NCBI GenBank assembly: GCA_017634065.1
Contig: JAGBOC010000016.1
Span: 1 to 64,000 of the forward strand
From: Lachnospiraceae bacterium
GTDB taxonomy: Bacteria; Bacillota; Clostridia; Lachnospirales; Lachnospiraceae
Length of the DNA stretch: 64,000 nucleotides
Direction of reading: 5' to 3'
Below are positions 57,601-64,000 of the stretch, in pieces. The first letter of the stretch is position 1; each line of letters starts with the position of its first letter. The translations under genes and the position numbers were made by a program. The notes beneath the pieces were generated by a model that was not told where the DNA came from, searched no databases, and was given only the letters and a program-made list of their open reading frames with translations.

Positions 57601-58548
57601 ACTATTTATTGATGCAACTTTTTCATTCAATATCATTACTTGCTGATTATTTAATGTTTTACTCTCCACAAGATTATTCTTTATAAGTTCAATTTTACTT
57701 TTTATAAGTTCGACTTGCTCATCACTAACACTGCTGTATAGGCCTGTTAAATTATCATTACTTACTTGTCCGCTCATTATCAGGTCTGATATAAGCATAA
57801 GTCTTTGATAACTTGAATTATTGTCAAGCTTTGCAACTAATTCATTTATTTCCTTTTTTAGAACATTTGATTTTACAAGTGTCTTATCAACATATCTTAT
57901 GTTTTGTAATTTAGGATTTATTTTCAATCCTTCATTCATTGCTTTTACATCAGTAGCAAGTTCATCATATACACTTTCTTTATCATTAATTCGTATAAGT
58001 GCTTTTGCGAAATCATCTAACCCGCCTTCTTTTACACTGCCTGTTGCATTTGATTTAATTCTATTCTTTAACTCACTTGTATTTATTTCATCAATATTTG
58101 CCAAAAGTGATAATTCAGATTCAGCACTATTTTTATCATCTATTTCATCAATGATAGAATATATACTTTTTGCCTCTGCATAATTACCATTTAATGCATA
58201 ACTTCTTGCTTCTATCAATCTGCAATTATCATCATAGCCAAACACTTCGGCATACTCTGTTATAACATCTTTTGTCGCCTCACTTGAATCATTTGCAAGT
58301 AAACTATTTGCCAAACTCATCATCTGACTTTTAGATGGATAATTTGTATTCAATTTCTCTATGCCAAGGTCCTTCACATTAAGATATATCGTAAGAATGC
58401 TTAGTGCTATTAAAACCACAATTGATACAAACCCCTCAAAAGTAATGGCTCTTTTAATTATTAATATAAGTAAAATAATTACAAGCACAGGTAAAGCACC
58501 AATGCTTATCTGAAATAAAATATTCATAATTTCAGCGCTAATATACAT
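54613..58548 (-). CDS. Large membrane-anchored vWA-domain protein
   Basis: This 1311-residue protein has two N-terminal hydrophobic helices (about 10-32 and 38-56), a helical region (about 60-480), and a von Willebrand A domain (about 500-680) with an intact MIDAS: Asp511-x-Ser513-x-Ser515, Thr575 and Asp603. The C-terminal 600 residues are beta-rich with an FPISG-like end and no sorting signal. It would bind a ligand through divalent metal outside the cell. GGGGG precedes the ATG by ten bases. Confidence 0.78.
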   Translation of the reverse strand: MYISAEIMNILFQISIGALPVLVIILLILIIKRAITFEGFVSIVVLIALSILTIYLNVKDLGIEKLNTNYPSKSQMMSLANSLLANDSSEATKDVITEYAEVFGYDDNCRLIEARSYALNGNYAEAKSIYSIIDEIDDKNSAESELSLLANIDEINTSELKNRIKSNATGSVKEGGLDDFAKALIRINDKESVYDELATDVKAMNEGLKINPKLQNIRYVDKTLVKSNVLKKEINELVAKLDNNSSYQRLMLISDLIMSGQVSNDNLTGLYSSVSDEQVELIKSKIELIKNNLVESKTLNNQQVMILNEKVASINSELETPGLTVIKNILDEKEVDKKDESKKYLQLSKIDNYHGNTTKSSENFNKAVSTSYKSEDGLYKSSMNKISTLLASNEANDDIKEVDQYVKTIYENSSIIDDGDLVNSIDNEADDNSFVQNTVSNVTKIKNAIYINDIDVSKFPNVVAQVTISNDDILSTDELEKGMQVTDCAKDVKFDLKKVAYEKTNIILALDVSGSMYGKIDDLKESVRSFIDGMNDNEYISIVLFDSKVKEETKLGAGMEELNAIIDKIVADGGTNIYDTTIHCLNNFESNDIYNNILIVMTDGEDVKVHTEEEINENIVKLAKEKNAIVYTIGFGKEVKESYLRSIGQFNYGGDGESLKELYKMLHRKAGDLYTLSFNAENTKTMLSRPLEIGISEKGYWDKKRYSLDGSIGDDSDIVLNKISPNHIYKDGTNKVVELISDNYDDSEVIVVLKNDKIEYELQQKDIKNNRVRLIVPDDILTGYYDVNVKLNNKDVTLPGGFNVYESGTPKEITFGKYKFVYYGNSDFSEHTGGTIAGNVTMNDWLHFNGDITIDGSINNDSVKLIDNYGAYVEFDSNSKGLASLFAKNNERVDLPKMNSFTIYKNEGISDTINMAEFDIPHVTSIMNLGYVLHYNYLEFTSAEKVSPVFDILSEVFGNTEDNNKKKKSSVKKSVNIPKFEFPIDVGLSLPRISDKSINFKTSINVKGSTLFNDKVVRMFNRDINLGGDFILNIDTLENNYDFTVYAKIPLISTAGENIVNDSMPSGIGVSFGLKNLEPDKLELIGDFPVSIFAGPVPITFSRFSGGVKEGLTDAIARHNFDKLVIKIGSRIAVASVKDTLKLPVPVIGNFSLLVAPDAEVRLRLSNFSMEADADLLLLGLVQTGRVEAKIGNFTYDNKVLEISNEDVVGLLAKASVGIGLPIDNFKLNLDGTLEATINTRFMGLTAEGNIGYDIKLPVYYNSSEFYGGMAFGIYRTHKDKVKLVFVAKGEKNGEKVKTQFVFPSISGKLE

Positions 58549-58573
58549 CGCTTTGTTACCCCCATAACCTTTT

Positions 58574-58579
58574 ATTATA
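58574..58579 (-). promoter_or_regulatory. -10 box of the vWA gene
   Basis: TATAAT on the minus strand gives a short leader with GGGGG before the ATG. The -35 would lie in the feoB terminator and is weak. Confidence 0.45.
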
Positions 58580-58581
58580 AC

Positions 58582-58607
58582 ACAAAAATAGGGCTTACAA
58601 AAGCCCC
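58582..58607 (-). terminator. Terminator of the feo operon
   Basis: GGGCTT (58591-58596) pairs with AAGCCC (58601-58606), followed by ATTTTTG on the minus strand, about 35 bases after the feoB stop. Confidence 0.75.
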
Positions 58608-58643
58608 ATTTCTATATTAAGGAGAACAATCTGTCTCTAATCT

Positions 58644-60749
58644 TTAATTCTTTTTCACTGGTCTAAAGAGTAGTATCAGCACTATTGCTATCACTATAAA
58701 TGACACTACCGTTACTGCATTGAAAACTCCAGCTGTGGCAAACATACCTATATTGTATGTACACATAGCAAGTAAATAGCCGACTAACATTTGAAATGCA
58801 AAAGTAAATAATCCCCATTTCGCTTCACCCTGCTCTCTAAATGCAGTAGCAATCGCCACAAGGCAAGGTGCATTAAATATATTAAATAACATAAAGCTAA
58901 GTCCAGTTAATGCATTTCCATTAAATAGATTTTGAATAGCAAGTATGACATCCGCCTCCTCTTCTGATGCCGCATGAGCGAGCATACCAAGAGTTGCTGT
59001 GGCTTGTTCTTTTGCTATCTCTGCAGAAACAGATGCAACTGCTCCCTGCCAATTTCCAAATCCAAGTGGTGCAAATATAAATGCGATTGCTTCACCTATA
59101 GTCTTCAAAATACTTTCTTCAAGATCTACAAGTTCAAACTTAAAGTTAAAGTTCATAAGGAACCAGAGTACTACACAAGCTACAAATATTATAGTTCCCG
59201 CTTTTATCATAAATCCTTTCACTCTTTCCCAAGTATGAATAAATAAACCTTTCACTGATGGGAAATGGTATGCAGGTAACTCCATAACAAATGGTGCAGG
59301 ATCACCTGAAAAATATTTCATCTTTTTAAGTATTATTCCAAAAACGACTACTATAGCTATTCCTATGAAATACATCATAGTTGCGATAAGTGCATTTCCT
59401 GGGAAGAAAGCCTGTGTCATAAGAAGAACAATTTCCATCTTTGCTGCACATGGTATAAATGTCGCAAGTATAATTGTCATCCTTCTATCTTTTTCTTCTT
59501 CTATAGTTCTTGTCGCCATAATCGCAGGTACACCACAACCAGTTCCAACCACCATTGGTATAAATGATTTTCCAGAAAGTCCAAATCTTCTGAATATTCT
59601 ATCAAATATAAATGCAACTCTTGCCATATAGCCACTATCCTCAAGAATAGAAAGAAGTAAGAAAAGTATTGCCATCTGTGGTACAAACCCAAGTACAGTT
59701 CCGACACCACCTATTATGCCATCTATCACAAGACTTTGTACCCAGTCTGCGACATTTAAACTTACAAGGAAGTTTTCAACTGCAGGAGGTATAATCTCGC
59801 CAAAAAGAACATCATTCGTCCAATCAGTGAGAAATGTACCAAGTGGTCCCATTGCTATATAATAAACTACAAACATAATAACAGCAAATAGTGGAAGCGC
59901 CAAAATCCTGTTTGTTAAAACTTTATCTATCCTATCTGATGAAGTTAATCCATCATCTGCTTTTTTCTTAACCACTGTTTTGCTTACAAGATTTTGTATA
60001 TATTCATATCTCTGATTTGTGATGATACTTTCTGCATCATCATCCATTTCCTTCTCACAGTCAACGATATGTTCTTCTATATGAGTAAGATCGCTTTTCT
60101 TTATATTCAATTTTTCATAAGCCTTTTCATCTCGTTCAAATATCTTTATTGCGAACCATCTTATATTATTTTCATCTACTAACTTCTCAATAGACTCTTC
60201 AATATGTGCTATCGCATGTTCCACAGAACCTGTGAATACATGTGGGTGCATTTCCATTTTTTCTTTCGTAGCTTTTATACAAGCTTCAGCTGCTTCAAAT
60301 ACACCTGTCTCAGTAAGAGCAGACATAGTCACAACTTTGCATCCAAGAGCCTTTGACAATTTATCTATATCAATCTTGTCGCCATTTTTCTCTACTACAT
60401 CCATCATATTGATAGCAACTACTGTCGGAAGCCCTATCTCAAGAAGTTGTGTTGTAAGATATAAGTTTCTTTCTATATTGGTTCCATCAACTATGTTAAG
60501 TATCGCATCTGGTTTTTCATTTACCAAATAATTTCTTGCTACAACCTCTTCCAAAGAATATGGTGAGAGCGAATAAATGCCAGGTAAATCCTGTATTATC
60601 ACATTCTTATCACTTTTTAATTTTCCTTCTTTTTTTTCTACTGTAACCCCAGGCCAATTTCCAACATACTGGGTCGAACCAGTAAGAGCATTAAATAATG
60701 TTGTCTTTCCGCAGTTAGGATTTCCTGCGAGAGCAATTTTTAATCCCAT
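58644..60749 (-). CDS. feoB: Ferrous iron transport protein B
   Basis: This 701-residue Fe2+ transporter has an N-terminal G domain with GNPNCGKTTLFN (G1), DLPGIYSL (G3) and NMMD (G4), a helical inhibitor region and about ten transmembrane helices. The gate motif GTGCGVPAIMATR (about 402-414) matches FeoB. The gene is the last of the feo operon and is preceded by AGGAGG. Confidence 0.97.
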   Translation of the reverse strand: MGLKIALAGNPNCGKTTLFNALTGSTQYVGNWPGVTVEKKEGKLKSDKNVIIQDLPGIYSLSPYSLEEVVARNYLVNEKPDAILNIVDGTNIERNLYLTTQLLEIGLPTVVAINMMDVVEKNGDKIDIDKLSKALGCKVVTMSALTETGVFEAAEACIKATKEKMEMHPHVFTGSVEHAIAHIEESIEKLVDENNIRWFAIKIFERDEKAYEKLNIKKSDLTHIEEHIVDCEKEMDDDAESIITNQRYEYIQNLVSKTVVKKKADDGLTSSDRIDKVLTNRILALPLFAVIMFVVYYIAMGPLGTFLTDWTNDVLFGEIIPPAVENFLVSLNVADWVQSLVIDGIIGGVGTVLGFVPQMAILFLLLSILEDSGYMARVAFIFDRIFRRFGLSGKSFIPMVVGTGCGVPAIMATRTIEEEKDRRMTIILATFIPCAAKMEIVLLMTQAFFPGNALIATMMYFIGIAIVVVFGIILKKMKYFSGDPAPFVMELPAYHFPSVKGLFIHTWERVKGFMIKAGTIIFVACVVLWFLMNFNFKFELVDLEESILKTIGEAIAFIFAPLGFGNWQGAVASVSAEIAKEQATATLGMLAHAASEEEADVILAIQNLFNGNALTGLSFMLFNIFNAPCLVAIATAFREQGEAKWGLFTFAFQMLVGYLLAMCTYNIGMFATAGVFNAVTVVSFIVIAIVLILLFRPVKKN

Positions 60750-60763
60750 ATTTCCTCCTAAAA

Positions 60764-60985
60764 CTATTCCATCTCTAAAATATCCGCGTCATCTTTCCTG
60801 AGTGAAAGTTCGTATCCACGAACAGTTATCTCTATCGGATCACCAAGTGGTGCTACCTTTCTTACATAGATTTCTGTCCCTTTAGTAATCCCCATATCCA
60901 TGATTCTTCTTTTCACTTTACCTTCTCCATGGATCTTTATAACCTTTGAAGTCTCACCAATTTTTACATCTCGAAGTGTCTTCAT
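60764..60985 (-). CDS. feoA: FeoA-like SH3 protein 1
   Basis: This 73-residue protein has the FeoA SH3-like fold, with IGETSKVIKI, a KRRIMDMGIT turn and a C-terminal LSLRKDDADIL. FeoA proteins associate with FeoB. It starts 14 bases before feoB. Two FeoA genes occur in a row here. Confidence 0.9.
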   Translation of the reverse strand: MKTLRDVKIGETSKVIKIHGEGKVKRRIMDMGITKGTEIYVRKVAPLGDPIEITVRGYELSLRKDDADILEME

Positions 60986-61009
60986 AAAACTCCTTTCACA
61001 AAACTTTTC

Positions 61010-61264
61010 TTATACTACTTTTGCTTTAAGCAAGTCCTTTCTATCCACAAGTTCTATCATAATCTTGTCAGCCATCTCTTTTGTCACGGCAAGTCTGCTA
61101 TCTTTAACATTTATTATAATGTCTCCATCATGTGATGAAATGACGTTTACAATACTTCCGTCCACAAATCCCAAGTCCGAAAGATGCTTTTTTACATTAT
61201 CTCTGCCATTAACTTTTATTACTTTGGCAAGATCTCCTGTTTTTACAAATGTGAGTGGTAACAT
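61010..61264 (-). CDS. FeoA-like SH3 protein 2
   Basis: This 84-residue FeoA paralogue has TGDLAKVIKV and KHLSDLGFVDGSIV. It differs from the other copy in the loop after the second strand. It lies between the Cys-rich protein and the first FeoA. Whether it also contacts FeoB is unknown. Confidence 0.85.
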   Translation of the reverse strand: MLPLTFVKTGDLAKVIKVNGRDNVKKHLSDLGFVDGSIVNVISSHDGDIIINVKDSRLAVTKEMADKIMIELVDRKDLLKAKVV

Positions 61265-61280
61265 ATTCCTTACACCTCAT

Positions 61281-61418
61281 TTATATTTTTTTTAGGCTAC
61301 ATTTTTTGCAATTTGCACAGTTACCTACACATGCCATCCCATTCTTTTTTGTATAATATATAGCAGCAAAAAAAGTAGCTAAAACAATAATTAATACTAT
61401 AATAGTTGCTGTATTCAT
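61281..61418 (-). CDS. FeoB-associated Cys-rich membrane protein
   Basis: I start this 45-residue protein at the ATG at 61418, where AGGAG lies six bases upstream. It has one transmembrane helix (about 3-22) and a C-terminal CxxxCxxCxxC motif (about residues 30-40). It fits the FeoB-associated Cys-rich family and may deliver or sense iron. It is the first gene of the operon. Confidence 0.75.
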   Translation of the reverse strand: MNTATIIVLIIVLATFFAAIYYTKKNGMACVGNCANCKKCSLKKI

Positions 61419-61537
61419 AACTAACTCCTTTAATTCCAAATGTTGTCTTTCCATAAAGCACAAGCCTAATACATATAATAAACACTAACAAATATAATTA
61501 GTATTGATTTATCGCAATTTATAATATATAATACTTG

Positions 61538-61553
61538 TTAGATACATTTAACT
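61538..61553 (-). promoter_or_regulatory. Operator at the feo transcription start
   Basis: The minus strand reads GTTAAATGTATCTAAC, an imperfect dyad. It begins near the predicted start site. A near-copy, one base shorter, lies at 61649-61663 in the divergent promoter, so both probably bind the same DtxR-type regulator. Confidence 0.6.
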
Positions 61554-61560
61554 TTGTATA

Positions 61561-61589
61561 ATATATATTATTTTTTACTAATTGTCAAA
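61561..61589 (-). promoter_or_regulatory. feo operon promoter
   Basis: TTGACA (complement of 61584-61589) and TATATT (complement of 61561-61566) are 17 bases apart. Transcription would start near 61553, inside the operator. Confidence 0.75.
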
Positions 61590-61639
61590 CTTTTTATTTT
61601 TTTAACCATTGTAAAGTATGAAAACACTCGTAAGACCAA

Positions 61640-61669
61640 TTAACTTATGTTAAATTATCTAACTAAAAT
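61640..61669 (+). promoter_or_regulatory. Regulator promoter overlapping an operator
   Basis: TTAACT (61640-61645) and TAAAAT (61664-61669) are 18 bases apart. The spacer contains GTTAAATTATCTAAC (61649-61663), a match to the feo operator, and TTAAC/GTTAA arms start at 61640. This is the arrangement expected for autorepression. Confidence 0.6.
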
Positions 61670-61719
61670 ACTTATATGTTTTAAGCTTTTACAAACTATT
61701 ATCTTGAAAAGGAGAATAT

Positions 61720-62088
61720 ATGGAAAAATATGAATCAATGGAAGACTATCTTGAAGCGATACTTCGAATAAAAGAAAAACAAAACTATGTAAGATCAGTA
61801 GACATAGCTAAACTTCTTAAAGTGTCGAAGCCAAGTGTTACCTATGCCACAAAAAAACTCCGTGACCAAAACTTTATAACTTTTGATGATAATGGAATGA
61901 TTCTTTTCACATCTTCTGGTGAGAAACTTGCCATTGAGACTTGGACAAGACATAAGACTCTTGCGAAACTATTTGTTCATCTTGGAGTCAAAGAAAAACA
62001 GGCACTTGAAGATGCCTGTAAGGTTGAGCACGACTTGTCTCCTGAAACTTTTAAAGCGATAAAGAAGTTTGTAGATAATAAATTATAA
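61720..62088 (+). CDS. DtxR/MntR-type metal-dependent regulator
   Basis: This 122-residue protein has the DtxR winged helix and dimerisation domain without an SH3 domain. By alignment with MntR, Asp9, Glu12, His78, Glu103 and His104 are kept, while Cys100 takes the place of MntR Glu99, as the metal cysteine does in DtxR. So the metal site is of mixed type, possibly Fe2+-selective. It is divergent from feo, and matching operators are in both promoters. AGGAG precedes the ATG. Confidence 0.88.
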   Translation: MEKYESMEDYLEAILRIKEKQNYVRSVDIAKLLKVSKPSVTYATKKLRDQNFITFDDNGMILFTSSGEKLAIETWTRHKTLAKLFVHLGVKEKQALEDACKVEHDLSPETFKAIKKFVDNKL

Positions 62089-62120
62089 AACTTCAAAACC
62101 CAAAATACATTTATGTCCCA

Positions 62121-62735
62121 TCAACAATCTTTTTTCACAACTATAACAAGTATCGTTCCGCTTATCACACTTATCTCTGCCTTTTCATTTTTAAATTCGT
62201 TGCTAACTCCAAGTGGAAAACTGTTTGACAAAGTTTTATTTTTAATATCATACTTTGTTCCTTTTATATATTTAATTTTTGATTTATCAGTAAGAGAAAA
62301 AATAGATAAATAGGAACTCTTTTCTTTTTTTATGCTTATCTTTTTATTTTTACAGATTATTAGTTTTACATCTTTTCCAATTATTCTTCCATTTCCATCA
62401 TGGTCGGCTATATATTTTAGCATACTAATATTTGCAATAGTGTGGTCAATTCTTTTACCAAGAGCACAAATTATGTCAATATTCTTATAATTATTTGCGA
62501 GTGCATATTTTATCGCAAGTCCTGTGTCTGTATCGTCTTTTATTGAACTCACAGCTATAATATTCTTTGCATCTTTTGGCATAGGCATTGAATCAAAATC
62601 GCCCATAACTATATCAACCCTTAGCTTCATCTTCTTCGCATATAAATACCCTTTATCACAAGCGATGACTAAATCGTACTTCTTATCAAACTTTACTTTT
62701 TCAAAAAGGCCACCAGATACAATTAGACAATTCAT
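62121..62735 (-). CDS. thiN: Thiamine pyrophosphokinase
   Basis: This 204-residue enzyme makes thiamine diphosphate from thiamine. It has MGDFDSM, a KDDTDTGLAI segment and GKRIDHTIANI, as in Thi80/ThiN proteins. It starts four bases after thiT, so uptake and activation of thiamine are coupled. Confidence 0.92.
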   Translation of the reverse strand: MNCLIVSGGLFEKVKFDKKYDLVIACDKGYLYAKKMKLRVDIVMGDFDSMPMPKDAKNIIAVSSIKDDTDTGLAIKYALANNYKNIDIICALGKRIDHTIANISMLKYIADHDGNGRIIGKDVKLIICKNKKISIKKEKSSYLSIFSLTDKSKIKYIKGTKYDIKNKTLSNSFPLGVSNEFKNEKAEISVISGTILVIVVKKDC

Positions 62736-62739
62736 AGTA

Positions 62740-63264
62740 TCACACTTTCTTTTTCATTTCTTTTATAAAACTTTTAACTGCACCTACATTCAAAACTATT
62801 ATAGTAAGTACACATTCAGTAAAAATATAACTTCCATTGTATGCCACAGTATAAACTAATGGATTCCAAGTCTCAGGAGCATACTCCTTAAAGAAAATAT
62901 ATCCTGACAAAGAACTTGATATAAACCTAAGTATACATCCTAATATATATCCTATCTGCAAACCATTATTCTTATTTCTGAAAAATCCAGTGATTCCCAA
63001 GCACGTAAATGCAAATATGTAATCAAGCATCAACTGCATAGGATGAATCACATAAAAATCTGTAGTTAGATGAAGCAAAGAATATGCAAATGAAGCCATA
63101 AATCCAGTCCTGACTCCATAAAAATATCCTGGGAGTGCTACAAAAAGCATTGAAAATAAAGTTATAGAACCACCAAAAGGCAATCTTATAAACTTAATAA
63201 AACTAAGCAAAAACGCTACCGATATGAATAATGCTGATACAGCAAATTTTTTTACACTTTTCAT
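62740..63264 (-). CDS. thiT: Thiamine-specific ECF S component
   Basis: This 174-residue membrane protein has about six helices and the ThiT-type segment VIHPMQLMLDYIFAFTCLG, which carries the thiamine-binding region. It would use the shared ECF ATPase module. thiN lies directly downstream. No TPP riboswitch fits in the 62-base upstream gap. No ribosome-binding site precedes the ATG. Confidence 0.85.
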   Translation of the reverse strand: MKSVKKFAVSALFISVAFLLSFIKFIRLPFGGSITLFSMLFVALPGYFYGVRTGFMASFAYSLLHLTTDFYVIHPMQLMLDYIFAFTCLGITGFFRNKNNGLQIGYILGCILRFISSSLSGYIFFKEYAPETWNPLVYTVAYNGSYIFTECVLTIIVLNVGAVKSFIKEMKKKV

Positions 63265-63270
63265 ATAAAT

Positions 63271-63279
63271 ATTATAACA
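63271..63279 (-). promoter_or_regulatory. Extended -10 of thiT
   Basis: The minus strand reads TGTTATAAT, an extended -10, and six bases later ATG. No good -35 is seen. Transcription would start at the start codon. Confidence 0.6.
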
Positions 63280-63326
63280 TATTTTATCTTACAAAAGTTT
63301 TTTTCTTCAAAACTTACATTTCAAAA

Positions 63327-64000
63327 CTATCTATATGTTCTATAAGTTATATTCTCTTTATCGAAATATATATCAATCTGTCCGCTCTCACCCGTTTTAA
63401 GAACTTTTGAACCTATGCTTTCCATAAAATCAACAGTCGCAGGACTTGGATGACCATAATTATTATTTTTTCCGTAAGAAAATACAGAATATTTAGGTGA
63501 CGCAAGTGTGAAAAACTCTGGCACATCGGAGTTTTTAGAGCCATGATGTGGCATTTTCAAAACTTCTACATCTATTTTTTCTAATGCAAAATCATCTTTT
63601 AGCAATCTGCCTATTGTCTCCTTACCTATATCTCCTGTAAATAATGCAGAATGATTTTTATAATCAAGTCTAAAAGTTAATGACATCTCATTCTCATCTC
63701 TCTTTTCACTCTTAAGTGATTCTTCATTTGGATTAAATACTACTATCTTATACCCTTCTTTAAACTCTTTTACATCTCCTTCTTTCATATATAAGATATT
63801 TGTGCCCCGACTCTCTGCTACCGTTTTTAATTTATCAAACTTATAATCATTTGTTGCCGTGACAGGCAAAACCAAATTATTAATTTCTACTTCATCCTCA
63901 CTTTCTAAAAGATAAATGATTCCATTTGTATGGTCGCTATCAGCATGAGTTATAAATACATAATCAATGTCACTGATTGCTCGTGATTTTATATGCGGAG
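63327..64000 (-). CDS. ComEC-type metallo-beta-lactamase domain protein (5' end cut)
   Basis: The reading frame continues to the window edge, so the gene is partial at its start. The visible 224 residues have THADSDHTNG, an LFTGDI strand and MPHHGSKNS, the pattern of the ComEC/Rec2 C-terminal MBL domain. It ends with a conserved-looking short beta tail. It may be a full DNA-uptake channel or a stand-alone MBL protein; only upstream sequence can tell. Confidence 0.8.
   Translation of the reverse strand, partial: PHIKSRAISDIDYVFITHADSDHTNGIIYLLESEDEVEINNLVLPVTATNDYKFDKLKTVAESRGTNILYMKEGDVKEFKEGYKIVVFNPNEESLKSEKRDENEMSLTFRLDYKNHSALFTGDIGKETIGRLLKDDFALEKIDVEVLKMPHHGSKNSDVPEFFTLASPKYSVFSYGKNNNYGHPSPATVDFMESIGSKVLKTGESGQIDIYFDKENITYRTYR

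Noticed and set aside
62113-62313. 66-codon hydrophobic plus-strand frame after the DtxR-type gene.
   Set aside because: It lies entirely opposite thiN and has no ribosome-binding site; hydrophobicity follows from the antisense of a Lys-rich protein.
63265-63326. TPP riboswitch before thiT.
   Set aside because: The gap is 62 bases and lacks the conserved thi-box; a promoter element fills it.

Overview
The window is AT-rich DNA from a low-GC anaerobic Firmicute, most likely a member of Clostridia close to Lachnospiraceae. This placement is inferred from gene content: a GlgC/GlgD glycogen cluster, a Na+-type F-ATPase c subunit, CD1110-type conjugation ATPases, tandem FeoA proteins and a DUF6273 domain. 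Almost every gene lies on the minus strand. The clearest exceptions are a DtxR/MntR-type regulator and two candidate small RNAs.

Region 1 (1 to about 18.7 kb) is the right-hand part of an integrated conjugative element or plasmid; its left end lies outside the window and no integrase is visible. Read along the minus strand it carries a TOPRIM primase, a tandem SpoVG-like DNA-binding protein, ParA and ParB, a candidate oriT hairpin, two small genes, MobC, a MOB_P relaxase, a TadC-like membrane protein, a DUF4320/pseudopilin-like protein, two membrane proteins, a large secreted protein, a MuF-C-domain protein, a separately encoded VirB4 N-terminal domain, the VirB4 ATPase, an unknown protein, the VirD4 coupling protein, a second MuF-C-domain protein and a small membrane protein. 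The most unusual feature is a duplicated module. A MuF-C gene is met at its 3' end by a convergent plus-strand transcription unit with a consensus promoter, two stem-loops and a terminator. This unit lies opposite the intercistronic leader of the next gene, and both downstream genes share a similar leader.

Region 2 (18.8 to 22.1 kb) has a flavodoxin-like lipoprotein, a DUF4258/YgiT-type toxin-antitoxin-like pair, dxr and maf. Region 3 (22.2 to 29.6 kb) is the complete atpIBEFHAGDC operon with a recognisable promoter and terminator. It has a Na+-coordination signature in subunit c and three tandem GAAA-tetraloop hairpins before atpD. Region 4 (29.7 to 44.8 kb) holds two SGNH-type proteins (one fused to an acyltransferase and a DUF6273 domain), a ROK kinase and a glycogen/maltodextrin cluster (GH13 enzyme, glgA, glgD, glgC, glgP, glgB).

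Region 5 (44.9 to 50.4 kb) has a dUTPase, gpmI, an EcoRI-family restriction-modification pair, trmL and comB. Region 6 (50.5 to 58.6 kb) encodes envelope proteins: a transglutaminase-like protein, a zinc-binding lipoprotein and a two-gene vWA/membrane system. Region 7 (58.6 to 61.7 kb) is the feo iron-uptake operon, divergent from its probable metal regulator with matching operators. Region 8 (62.1 to 64 kb) has thiN, thiT and the 3' part of a ComEC-type metallo-beta-lactamase gene cut by the window edge. Three genes (comB, thiT and the transglutaminase gene) have a -10 element exactly six bases before ATG and no Shine-Dalgarno, which suggests leaderless mRNAs.
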